64,000 nucleotides of DNA, taken from Lates calcarifer. Taxonomy: Eukaryota > Chordata > Actinopteri > Centropomidae. The position numbers and the translations under genes were made by a program. Below the pieces are notes generated by a model that did not search any database, had not been told where the DNA came from, and saw only the letters and a program-made list of their open reading frames with translations. Each line of letters begins with the position of its first letter. Positions within the stretch are counted from its first letter, which is position 1. The stretch spans positions 9,408,194-9,472,193 of the forward strand of contig NC_066852.1 of NCBI RefSeq assembly GCF_001640805.2, read 5' to 3'. Shown here one piece after another: positions 45,396-57,200 of the stretch.

Positions 45396-48300
45396 TTAAG
45401 GCTTCACTGGTAGATCTGGAACTGGTTTGGGGTTTCCATTTGGCTCCTTCTTGTTAGGATTCGACCTGTTGCTTTTTGGGCTTCTCTGAGGAACAGGCCT
45501 TCTCTGGCGTCTCCTCTTTGGCTGACGAGAACGTACAGAGTTGGGTTGTGCTGGATCCAGCAGAGGATCCAAATGTAGTTTACCACTCTGAGCATCTGAG
45601 GATTCATCAATAAATGCAAGGTTCTCCCCAAAGTAGTCCAGGGGCTGAGACAGGTGGGGATCTGGAAGAGGCTCCTCCTTTTCAGGCTCTGCAGTTTTTT
45701 CTTCAGGGACTCGATCTGTCTGAGTGGCCTGAGAGTCTGTTTCTGATCCAGACCCTGATTCATTAGAGGAGGAGGAGGAGGAAGAGGAGTAAGATCCAGA
45801 ATCTGTTTGACCCTCGCCTTGCTCTTCTTTCCCCTCAGGAACCCCTGTAGCTGACACACTGTGACCATGGCTGCGAGAGCCATGGCTGCGAGAGCCATGG
45901 CGGCGCTTTCGCCGGCGGCGTTTAAAGGGGTCATCAATTTTTCCAGGAATGCGGAAATCCACTGACATATTCTGGATGTTCTGAGTCCAGTCAGTGGCGT
46001 GGGCTCGCAGTTCTTCCATCTAAGAGAAGGGGATAAAACCAGACATGATGGAGAGAAAATGGTAGAGACAAGACATGATAAAACAGAAAGGAGAACACCA
46101 GTACCTCAGCTCTGGTCTTCTTAGAAAGAACCCGAAGCCAGTTGCCAATCATTGTCAGGATAGATGCAAAGTAGGCAAGACCCAGCAAGATCCAGAACCA
46201 CACCAAGGGCTTGTACCAGTGGTCACTCCCTTCAATTCCAGAATCCCCTTTGAGAAGACACAGACATCTAAGTATACAGCAGCAGTGAGTTAAGACAACA
46301 TATTCATACATCCATCTATCCTTTCCCACGGAGTAAATAAACATTTAAGACAGGAGATACTATGCAGCAGATTAGATAATCAATAATTCATCTCTTACAA
46401 GGAAATTGTCCTGAATAATTTATGACGTAAATGAAAATTCTCTCTCCTAAGTGAGCTTAATGCGCAACAACTGACAGGTATATTTAAGGATGACTAATTA
46501 AGTTATATCAGCAACTCATCTACAGATCAGTAACTTCAGCGACTAAGCAAATACATGTAAAACAAGCTCAGAGGAACTGAAAATATGTTGAGATGTCCTG
46601 AGTAGATTTTTTATTAATGTGTATGTTAAAGCATGTCCAGTGATAACAAACTGTGGTGTGCACAGTGATCAATGAGTGTTGAAATGTCCTTAATTCTTAA
46701 CCTGGCTATTAAATGGGTATATATCTGTGCAGTGGACCAGCCACTGAAAAAGTTAATTTATTCAAGTATCATCTTTATATATAATCTTGGAATACATTTT
46801 CTGCTACTACTACACTCCACTCAACAACTCTGAGGGAAACATTGTACTTTGTATTCCACTACACTTCCACTTTGATAGCTTTAGTTATTTACAAATTCAG
46901 GTTTTACTTTTATGTCCTCAGTCTATAATGTTCTATGATAAATAATATAATGTTCTTGAATAAATAAAAACAACACTTTATGAAGTGGTTAAAATAACCC
47001 CACCTCTAACCCAGCTCCAATGTTAAAATGTTGCTTACATGCCAGTTTATCCATAATAATCATCCAGTATCAATATTTTGACCTGTACCACATTGAAAGG
47101 GGGGATTCTGCATATTACCACTTGCTATTTTTATTTAGTTGATAATTCTTGTGTAGTTTAGCCCAGTAAAACTTTAAATGCAGGACCTGGAGTAGAGTAT
47201 TTTCATAGTATCTTGTAATTTTGCTAGCCTACCTTTACTGAAAATATGTTTCACAGCATGTTGCTGTACCATCTCTCTCCTTCTGTCCTCATCTCTTATT
47301 GAATGCAGAATTCTTTTCATGTATTTAATTATTTTTTCGTAAGTGCAGGGAAACTATGTTAGTAACACAGTGCTGCTACATGGTTACTTGCAGTTACCAC
47401 CAAGAGTTTTGCAATTAATGCTTTTTTTATCTAGTGTGTTTTGTGCAGGTGCCCATTCACTGTGTCCACTGACCTTGCCAGAAGAAGGGCTTTGAGAACA
47501 TTTTGTGTGTTATGGAAGGGTGTATAAATATACAGTATATTAAAATGGGAACATTCTGCAATTTATGTTTTACATCTAAAAATCATATGTTACCTATATC
47601 CATTATGGCATGAGTTTTTTTTATTTGGCGGGGCCAGGCAGTTGCCTACCTTGCCTAATGCTAAAGTTCCCCTTTTCATTTCCACCCCCTTCCCCCTCAG
47701 AGAGGCTGTGCACACCACTTTTAAGCTATTTTAAGAAACATGTGGTGGATCAACTGCTGTATACCTGCAACATAGTCTCCAAACCCCACAGTTGTTAAGG
47801 TGATAACTACAAAGTACGCCGACTCCAGAAGGCTCCAACCCTCCACTCTTTGGAAAACTAGGATAGGCACTGCAACAAACAGCAGGCAACCCAACAGGAT
47901 GGACAGAACGGCTGAGATCACTCGCACAATAGTGGGACTAACACGCCATTTCTGTCAGTAGGGTGAAACAGCACAATGGGATGAGACAAATAAAGGGAAG
48001 TGCATATACAGTTCAAACAAAGAAGACATATAGAGCTCTGTTTGGGTTCTGACCAGGAAGAGAGTCTCTATTTTGGCAACAGTTTTCCTCAGCCCAGTAC
48101 CCAGATGGTCTCCGACTCCAGCGAGGAGGATACCGAACATTGGGATTCCCACCAGGGCGTAGAAAATGCAGAACAGCTGCCCTCCCTCTGTCTTGGGGGA
48201 GATGTTTCCAAAACCTGACACATGCAGGATCAGAGGTCAAAGACACAATCTCTAAACAGATTCCATTCAAAAATGAGTCCTCAGAATTAAATTGAATAGT

Positions 48301-50376
48301 CTTAATGGTTCTACTGGTTCTACACCTACCGATAGTTGTGATGATTGTTCCTGAGAAAAAAAAGGCACTGGCCAGATCCCATTGGCTGACAAAGGTGGTG
48401 TTGCTGCTGGGATCCACACCTGCACCGACAGCATCCACCACCTCCTGGTATGGGACAATGGAGAAGAGAGTTTACTGGTTAGTTAATGAAACAGTTAAAT
48501 ATTGATATTGGAAATAAAAAAGAGGGATTAATAGGAGACCTTTACAATAAATGAAAACATCACTGATTTCAAATTGTATACATGATTCATTTTGATGTAT
48601 TGAAAGTTTCAAAGGCACACATGAGCATGAGTTTCTTTTATTGTCCGGTTAAAAATCAATCAAATTATTGCTCTGCAAATTAAGTTCTCTACAGTAGAGT
48701 TGGAAATGCAGTAGGAAATGCATGGTCATGATCAACAGCAGGCTGTCAGTGACAAAGAGGTGACTGGTGATGTACAACTGCGACGGCTCCATTCTGTCCC
48801 AAGTATATCGAATCCCTGCCAGCACAGATAATCTAATTGCCTGATCTAATTATTATTTGTTTTGTGTCTGTTGGTCCTTGAAGATATTTGTTAACTGAGC
48901 ATGATGATGTTGTGACTGAACATAGTCTCTACAGACATTATTATTTGCAGTAAATTAGAAGTCTATGATTACAGAGACTGGGCTGTGTCTGTGTGATCCT
49001 GTCTGTTGGATTGATGCCACTGCATACAACATCTGTCCCAAATGATCTGGGAAAATTGATTTTGTTCTGTTGGTTACCAGTTGTATTTGTGCATTAATTT
49101 GATTTGCTAAAGCTTCTAATTAGTGTAAACATGGTCAAAATCGGCTCTCCTTGCTAAGTAGACATAGTGATGGAAATACTAGGTAATGATTTACCTGCAT
49201 TTAATAAATACACGTAATACACTGTAGTGTGGTTTTGTGGCCAGAAGTTTTTTTTAACTCCTCAACTGGCTCAAGATAAACGTAAAGAATTCAGGGTCAA
49301 AGGGTAAATTGTGAGGTTAATCGTTTGCACCTGGGCCTCTATGTCTGTTTATTACAACAGGGAGTTTATCTGAACTATGTGGAGCCAGAAAAACAATGCT
49401 TTACCACAGTTCTATCAGACTATTTAGAATTTAAATGCTGTGATATTATCAGACAACAGAGCAGGTAAGAGTGTAGAGGAGATTACAAGCCATAAGTGAG
49501 AGCAGCACACCTCAGCTTCGCATGACTATGCAGCCACAGATATAACAATACACAGTATGCATACAAATGAAACAATTATAAACACACACCAATGCTATGA
49601 GCATGTCCACATTTAGTCATGACTGATTTTACAGATTCTACAACTAGCAGTTAACAGATACTCTTATTATGGATTAATATGTGTCAATCTGCAGGCCTCA
49701 AAAACAGCAGTGCCACAACACCATACACACAATCAACCACATTACCAGCCAGTAGCAGAAAATGTACAACTGTTCAAGGGTGACATCGGCTAGTGTGTGA
49801 CATCTGACATTACTCAAGTTGAGAGCATAGTAGGAGGGCACTCTGGATCTATTGAAGACCTGTTGAAACGTCAGCTGACTTTGGTTGCAACAGCAACTAA
49901 CAATAGATACCATCAAATCATTGGGTGTTAATTTATGTGAGTGCATTTCTATTTCTATTGCTGAGTAATAAACCAAGCTTACAGCCACAACTTCACCTGC
50001 AGCCCTGTAGCTGCGTAACCAGTCAGGTAGTAGCAGCTAAAGTGGTTTAGTTGCAGTGTCTGTGTACTGTCTTTATTTACAACAGCAGTTACTAGTTGGT
50101 TCATTTTTAATTGTTGTTTTTGCTAACAGGAGCTAACTTGCTATCTATCTGTATTTATTTCATTTTCTGTCTCTATGAATAAAGTCCTGTCTATATTGCT
50201 CTTCTGTTAATATTTTTTATTACATTGTCATGTTTATACTGTTTTTATAGCATTATCTTGTTTTTATCTTGCCTTTACTTGTATTTATGTCTTTCTATCT
50301 TTTCAATCACTTATGCTGCTGCAACGATGTAAATTTCCCCATTGTGGGACTAATAAAGGATTATCTTATCTTATCT

Positions 50377-50409
<33 letters not shown>

Positions 50410-51972
50410 TCTGGTAGCATGTATTGAGCTTGCTAGCTTAGCAACAGGAGACATATGATTGGCTGAAAGGCAAGAGGGCTGTGACAGAACCACTGTGTCA
50501 TTATGAAAAGTGATCATAAAAAAAACTTGACATCAAATAAAATATGTCAGTGGGAAAAATGCATTTTCTGATCAGTAAACTAGATGCACTGAAGGAATGC
50601 ACCAGATTTCTTGTCATCAAAATCAAAAACATGTGGCCTGCTTGACTAAAGGACCATACTGTTTACTTCTATTATGTCCTTCAGTCCCTTTAACCTTTAT
50701 GCAAATGTCAGCGACAGCATCTATAGATCACTTTGCAGGCTAAAACAGTAATTTACAACTTTCATTCTGGAGCGAGGACAAACATCTCGGGATCACAGCA
50801 CAGTTGCCAAACCAGCTCATAACACACAACCTATGCAAGGCTCAACTTTCATTCAGTTACACACACGCACTGGAGCTGATCCACCGTTACATTGCTGCAC
50901 TGACCACACCTGTTATCTGCCCCACAGCCATGCTGTACTGCTCTACAGGGTCTCCAAGAAGCTTAACCAAGTAGGACCATAACCACTACACAAATCTGAC
51001 AGGTCTCCTCAGGACACACAAGAAAGATTCAGAGTATGATAAGTTGTATTGTCAAGCAAGTCAAGCAATTTCCCAATGAATATAAAATATAAACAGAGCC
51101 AGTTATGTGTCAGACATCCAGCCAAAATGTATTTTTAGCTACAGGAGGTGGTCAGTCTCTAAGCTTCAGATCTTTTTTGGTGTTTGTTTATGTATAAATA
51201 ACAACAAGCTGTGACTTTGTGCACAGTCACAGTCACTTTTGCGTGCACAGTTTATAGGTTCAGTAACCATGACCGTGTTGAGTGTTAGACAGAAGTCAAA
51301 AACAAAGAGAGAAAATCAATATTGCACCTGACAATAATTTCAAACAAAAATGATCAGCTCCAATTTAATTGCCCACAAAGTAATCTGCAAATTCAAAAGA
51401 TCATAGTTGCATTTCACTTGTCAGTGGTCCCCTACCTGAGTCAGAATGATGAAGTCATTAAAGACCTGCCTGTTAAATTTTTTAAATGACAAAATATTAG
51501 AAGGAAAATCACTGTTTGGTTGAATCACTCGCAGTTTATGTCAAGGCTATAACCTGTGATGAGGCATTGCAAATAAATATTGCTTAATTTTAGGTCATTT
51601 AAATCTGGCGCAAACGTGACGTCACTCAAGCCCATTTGTAGACTACCCTCCATGCCATCCCACTTGATATTGTAAAAACATAAGGGAAGAGAAGACCTAC
51701 CTAAGAGAGACTAATACCTGATTGGTGCTTGTTAAACACTCTCAAATAAAAGCCAAATGATGAGTGGCTGTTGTCAACTGTACCTGTATAAGCATCTCTA
51801 GGTCGTCTGAGCCGACACAGGTGAAGTTCAAAAGGAAGTCCCGGCGCTTGTCCTGCAGGTGCATGTGCGTGCCCTCCTCCCGCGGAGTCTCCAGGGCGCG
51901 GAACACCACGGCACCCAGCACCAAGTAGAGGAGCACCCCCGCGAGGATGGCGAGAAGAGTGGAGCAGCGCAT
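45396..51972 (-). CDS. kcnk4: Two-pore potassium channel TRAAK
   Basis: Six coding exons: 51972-51784, 48444-48330, 48214-48054, 47951-47765, 46247-46105, 46019-45396; 472 residues. Mechano-, heat- and lipid-gated leak K+ channel of neurons, acting as a dimer in the plasma membrane. Visible parts: M1 residues 5-27 ([19 protein letters not shown]), extracellular cap with C52 and glycosylation site N78, pore 1 filter TTIGFGN (99-105; mammalian TRAAK has Tyr in place of Phe), M2 112-136, M3 163-185, pore 2 TTVGFGD (208-214), M4 233-256. The tail starts [11 protein letters not shown], then a basic stretch with SRSHG repeats, a Ser/Glu-rich run, and the TRAAK-specific [26 protein letters not shown] matches the usual TRAAK start, but the frame is open upstream (see exon 52358-52487). 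The exon 3 donor is GTCAGA. Confidence 0.95.
46790..47240 (+). repeat. Dispersed fish repeat in kcnk4 intron
   Basis: Blocks such as TACTACACTCCACTCAACA, TTTGTATTCCACTACACTTCC, GATAGCTTTAGTTA, AAATGCAGGACCTGGAGTAGAGTATTTTCATAGT are recognisable parts of a short element very common in percomorph introns. A 3' fragment of the same kind, ending AAGGATCTGAACATTTCTTCCACCACTGAA, lies at about 57195-57250. No coding potential. Confidence 0.6.
50010..50405 (+). mobile_element. Probable non-LTR element 3' end with (TTATC)9 tail
   Basis: AATTTCCCCATTGTGGGACTAATAAAGGA at about 50330-50360 followed by nine TTATC units (50361-50405) is a 3' terminus seen repeatedly in fish genomes and attributed to non-LTR retrotransposition. 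The left limit is uncertain and no reverse transcriptase frame is left. It lies in the first coding intron of kcnk4. The rest of that intron (48445-51783) shows no other feature. Confidence 0.55.
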
Positions 51973-52060
51973 GGCTACACCTCCACCCAGTCCGAACGAG
52001 GGCTGCTCTTTCTCTTTGCCAGCCTCAGCGCTGGTGTGGCCTGGATCCCAGCTGCTGCAG
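51973..52060 (-). CDS. kcnk4: Upstream part of kcnk4 exon, open in frame with M1
   Basis: A strong acceptor (GATGTTTCAG) starts this exon at 52060, 88 bases before the usual ATG. Read in the kcnk4 frame it gives 29 codons without stop (DPGHTSAEAGKEKEQPSFGL near the middle), then M of MRCSTLL. It is either 5' UTR or an N-terminal extension; mammalian TRAAK has a longer N-terminal isoform, but the residues do not obviously match. Confidence 0.4.
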
Positions 52061-52357
52061 CTGAAACATCAGCAACCACACGAACGCAAGGGTTTCATAC
52101 TGACCACAGCACCTCACAGCAGAAGAGGCTGCACACACGCCTGCAGCAGCCAGACTATTAGCTGCACACAAGGCATTAAATGGACTCAAGCCTCACCACA
52201 CTGCTGACACACAGTAAATGCAACATCCCTGATAAAAAAGCCTGTCATCTGACCCGCGTAACACTTTAAACAGATGTGACTGCATGAAGGGCAATAAAGC
52301 TAAAATGATCCATGTCATGGGCACACAAACTGATAGACTCACAACACTTGTTCCCAC

Positions 52358-52487
52358 CTGTCAATCCGCCTTAGATGTCCACGCCTTCGTCTTTTCCAGT
52401 CCCTCTTAGCACCAGGTCTGAGGATGGAGTCCCTGGATCCGTAACCACTGGGGAGCCCGTCCACCTCACACTCTGAAGGAGGGGACA
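52358..52487 (-). CDS. kcnk4: Upstream kcnk4 exon, coding status uncertain
   Basis: Acceptor CCCTGTGCAG before 52487 and donor GACAG then GTGGGAAC after 52358 bound a 130-base exon. In the kcnk4 frame it is open for 42 codons, with PPSECEVDGLPSGYGSRDS and a basic KRDWKRRRRGHLRRID end, and it joins 52060 at the right phase. It has no Met, so an in-frame start would be needed in another exon. In another frame it completes a 53-codon upstream ORF begun at 54018. Confidence 0.45.
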
Positions 52488-53973
52488 CTGCACAGGGACA
52501 CAGACAAATATTTTCATATGCCGTTAAGCATTCACAGCATTTTTCTCAGTTATTTGAACAACAATATGTTCACCTTCGCACAAACACAAAAGCTCTCAGT
52601 AGCGAGGATAATCCTAAATGATAGGCAACCATAAACAACAAGGTGAGGCTTTCATGCAGGGAGAGATATCACTGTTGTGGAATAAAAGCCACCTGTTGTT
52701 GTTGTTGTTACACATGGTCTGTACCCATCTTTTAGTCATATGCACCCTAAAGGTTTGTGATGACATGTGAGACAGCTCAGCTTTGTTGTTCCGCCCACAT
52801 CTACACACCTAGGTGAGGACTGGATGGAGAGAAGGGGGAATTGTAACTCTCAGTGGGAACAATGCCTCATTTTATTTCCTTTAGTTGATGCTGATCAGCA
52901 GTTGGAGAAGAAATACTGTAAAGTACAGGTCCCTCCAGATACAGCAGATAGGACCTTAAGAGATCTTTGTAAATGTTAAAGAAGCTGAAGCCCTGGATAA
53001 GTGATGATGTTGGTCATTGTTGGCTCAAACCAAGGAAGTTATTCTCATTTAAACCTGAAACTGGAGCCAAGGCTCTGCACCCTGATGCATCTTTACCTTG
53101 TTAGAGCAAAGGAGTTGAGAAACTGAGGGATGCGTCAGACACTCCCTTTGTCCTGGAAATTTCGGAAATAATTTAAGAGGGCAGGATTTTATCATTTGGA
53201 CCAGTAGGCCTGCCGCTTGCAATTCATTCTGCATCACTGGACTGCAAGCCAGAATAAAAAAGAAACAAGCTTCTCTCTTCAAAAGTTCGGTGACTGCAGC
53301 TCTTTAGTCAGCAGATCCTCTGGTCTTGATCCAAAATTAGGGCAATAAAGTGTCACACGGTGACAGCAAAATATACACTTGCTCTCCAAACAGTTTTACA
53401 GCTGCTGGGAAGAAACAAAGGGACTGTCCACTTACTAAATTGAACACATTACGGCTAGACATTAGCAGTATACAGTCGTCATAACTACATTATACTGGAT
53501 TAAGATTTTTTTATACACACATACAGTACATGTCATAAAACAGGTATAAAAAATGGGACATGTGATGATCACACATGTAACTTAAAATTCATGAATTACT
53601 TAAAGAACACAATGATCCACATTTTGGATCATCAGCAAATATATTATTCAGTGTTTTTGGCACAACTGTACAGTTAAAAAGAACAACTGCTCATCCAACA
53701 TCTATCAAAATGGATCAAACAAGACACACTACAATAAAGCAGCTAATGTACTAAGACAGACATAACATAGAATGCCAGACAGATTATGCACCACCAGACA
53801 AAAGGAAATTGTACTATGGCTTGCATTAAGTGCCAACAGTGCTGCTGCTACTGCTGCTGCAGCCGAGCCACAGCCATAGTGATCCCATTTTATTACCATT
53901 TAGAGTCCCACCGGGTCCACAAGATGTATGGTAGTGACTGAAGTGCCTGACTGTCCAGCCCGTGTCTGCTTAC

Positions 53974-54018
53974 CTCAAAATGAAGGATCATAAGAATCCA
54001 GAGTACCAGTCGCCTCAT
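53974..54018 (-). CDS. Start of a 53-codon spliced upstream ORF in kcnk4 first exon
   Basis: The exon ends with a good donor (CATTTTGAG then GTAAGCAG). An ATG at 54018 opens MRRLVLWILMILHFE, hydrophobic like a signal peptide, and joins exon 52487-52358 at phase 0 for another 38 codons to a TAA at 52373-52371. In the phase needed for the kcnk4 frame this exon has TGA directly before its end. It is more likely a translational brake on kcnk4 than a separate gene. The exon probably extends to about 54060. Confidence 0.4.
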
Positions 54019-54176
54019 GCAGAGTGTTTCATGAGTTCAGGCAGCCGCATACAGGGAGCGTGTGTGAGTGTGAGTATGTGTGTGAGTGTGTGAGGAGGGT
54101 GGCTGTTGCTGAGCGTACAAGAGAGAAAAAGATACTCAATCAAACTGACTTTATATACAGGGTGAGAGAGTGAATT

Positions 54177-54178
<2 letters not shown>

Positions 54179-54224
<46 letters not shown>
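54179..54224. repeat. (AG)23 microsatellite
   Basis: Uninterrupted AG run about 160 bp upstream of the kcnk4 upstream ORF start. On the transcribed - strand it is a CT run, a polypyrimidine element that can influence promoters. Confidence 0.95.
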
Positions 54225-54225
<1 letters not shown>

Positions 54226-57200
54226 AGAACAGATAAAGGTAGAGGTGATGGTGAAAGCTAGAGTCCAGTTAGATGAATTTGTTTTTCAAGCAGCAGGTAA
54301 CGATTTTAGACAGAAAAGCTACTGTGATTTTTTTAAATTTTTTTTTACCTCAGTCTGTAATTACAATTTTCATTGTTATTTTCTCCTGTGAAATAGTATT
54401 CACGTGCAGGCTGTGTACAATGTACAGCGGCAGTGGCTGGAGTCATATCTTTGCACAGCTGTCAATAACCCTATGGTATGGGATCAATTTTTAAGATTCA
54501 TTGAGGTCTGATTGGTGTTACAGTGCCAACGCTGCAGGGGGAGGCCAGCTCAGCTCCAGCCCCACTCTCAACATCCCATCCTCCTCACAAGCTGCCTGAC
54601 AGAACTGCTGCTGCTCTCTTTCTCTATTTATGTGAGTGTGTGTGTATTTTTTCTTTTTACAGGAGAGGGATAAGGTTTCTCAGACAGATCCAGGAGACTG
54701 AAGTGAACTCTCAGATGTTCCTCTCACACATTGTAAGTACCAGGTCAGGTTGGGTCATTTCTGCTACACGTTTCAGATTCCTGGCTTTGAAGTTTAACAG
54801 TGTTATTCAATTAATTACATCTCTCCATATCAATAAGATGACTTTCCTCAGGTTACTGTCTAATTACAGCTGTACAGTTTGAGTGTATCTGCCCTTTCTC
54901 TGAACAACAGTCTGTTCAGCCCACATGTCAAATACATACACTGTATTGATGTATTTACTCATATAATGTCTTGAGAGAAAAGTTTTTGCATAATTTACAA
55001 ACCTATACAGCCATGCTAATGTTCCTGTGAGGCTTTACTTCAGCAGTTTTTTAGCTAGATGTCAACATGCTAACATGCTAACATGCTTACAATGACAATG
55101 CTAACATGCTAATTCAAAACAAGTAAAATGTTTACCATTTACACAGTTTTATTGAGTGTTAGCATGCTAACATTTGCAAATGTTAGTTACATAAAAATGT
55201 GCCATCATCCCCCTGGGCCATTCCATAATCAGTGATGATGGTGATCTTGTCTTAACAAAGGATGATCCCAGGTTTTATGTGCTGTTGTCATTGATGCACA
55301 TTGTTTTATGTTTAGTAAAAGTTGGAATAAACAATACAAGCAATGGCTTCACTGTGCTGGATAGTAAAAAAAAAAAAAAAAAGACATATGGAAAATAAGC
55401 TCGTCTTGTTTTCTTGAAAGGGAGACAAACGGGCAACACAGAGAAACAATGAAGATTATAAAGCCAAGTTGGCAAATACCCAAAATGCTGTAGTGTTGCT
55501 CAGTCAGGGCCAACCATCACTATCTGTGAGGATCAAATTTATTAGTCTATTACTCAGCGAAACAAGTAATTTAAAGTAACACACATTTAATGAATACATA
55601 CAGTCATTACTTGATTAGAGTAATCCATCATAAAAATGACTCTTTTGTAGACGTGGCTTTTGAGTGTATCAGTGTTGTTGCCTATGACCACAGTTGAGTT
55701 GGGATGGCGGTGATCAATTGATAGTCAGTCAAACACTGGAAAGTAACTCATTATAAGTACTCATGGTACTCAAGTACTCATGGTATTGATGGATCAGCTG
55801 GTGCTTGTGCATACTATGTAAATGGTTACCTCCTAAATGCCATTAAATCCTTTTATAGCGATCTTGTATTGTTACCTCCAATACCAAGTCCAAGTTTATC
55901 TCGAAACAAGAACTCAGTTCATCCTACTTTGCCTGATATATTGCCCTCACACACTTTGCCAGTCAGCTGAAGCCCCTGGAAACCACTAACTGAGAGTAAG
56001 TGAACAGAGATGTATTTCTTTAGCTTTGAGGACAGCTAAAAAATACATGAGGGAAGAAAAAGCTGGAGCTTTAGGACAGCTGGGAAAAGCTGGAGTTCAG
56101 ATAAGCAAACACAAGATACTGGTGCTGCTACATTAAGGTGTGCTGGTGAGGGTGGTTTGATTGAGCTATGTGCTGTTTGTCTGTTTTACAAATGAGGTGA
56201 GAGGTGGTGTTTGTGAGAGGAATCTCAACAGGCCATGACAGAGGAGCAGGTCGTTGGGGTTGAGCAGACTTAGTGATCCCATTAGCTTAGTGCTGCCGTG
56301 ATGGCTGACAGTGAGGTCGAATGTTACTGAGTGGGGAGGGTGTGCAGCTGTTCTGCAGTGTCACTGCAACTCCCTGTTGAGTCTTTCGAAGCTGTCAACA
56401 AAACTTGTTGTAGCAGGGAGGGGCCTGTTTGGATAAAGGCAAATACTCTGTCATGGGAATGTAAAGCTTCAAGTCCAACTGAAATCACATGCAGCCATTT
56501 CTCAAAAACCCTGTCTTTTTATTCATTTTCAATGCAAATATGGTTTAGTATAAAAACTATTTTGTAGAGTATTTTGTATTTTGTCAGATTAATGCAAAAA
56601 TAGGTGGCACTATCGTAAAACCAAAAAGCATGAAATATAATGTTTTCCCTTTCAATCTTGGATTTAGTCTCAAAGGACAACACGGGACATGTGATTTACA
56701 GAGCAGATACATAAAAGCTGTGGCAGGAAAAATACATACAGTTTAATTTCAGTTGGACCTATGTATACATACTATATATACTGTACCTAATATACTATAT
56801 AAATAAAACATTAAAGGCCAATTGTTAAATGATCTTTGTATTTCAGCACAGTCATTTATCTCAGGCACTAAAATAGATGCTGTACGTATGTAAATATTTG
56901 TTCCTTTTCAGGGAAGACATTAAAAATGTCCACTTTTCTCCCGCTGGTTGGACATGGGTTTGGCATGAAATAGGACAGCGGTCATATAAAAAAATACCTT
57001 AAAGGTTAGATCTGATATTTTTGAATCTGGGCCTTATTTTGTTGGTGTATCCAGCACAACATTATGGATATGATTCCAACGCAGATAGACCTTACAGAAA
57101 CATATCACTACCAGACTCCATTGACAAAACCAGTAATTTTGTAATTATAAGTAATTGCTGGAGTACCGCATCCTTGAACCTAGTTTGTCTGTGTTATTGT

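Noticed and set aside
45404..45937. 177-codon ORF on the - strand
   Set aside because: It is the shifted-frame shadow of the last kcnk4 exon, which carries the family-specific tail in the other frame.
48013..48441. 142-codon - strand ORF
   Set aside because: It reads through the GT-AG intron between kcnk4 exons and leaves the channel frame in exon 48214-48054.
54523..54882. 119-codon + strand ORF
   Set aside because: Low similarity to anything recognisable, no start context or splice support, and codon use like surrounding noncoding DNA.
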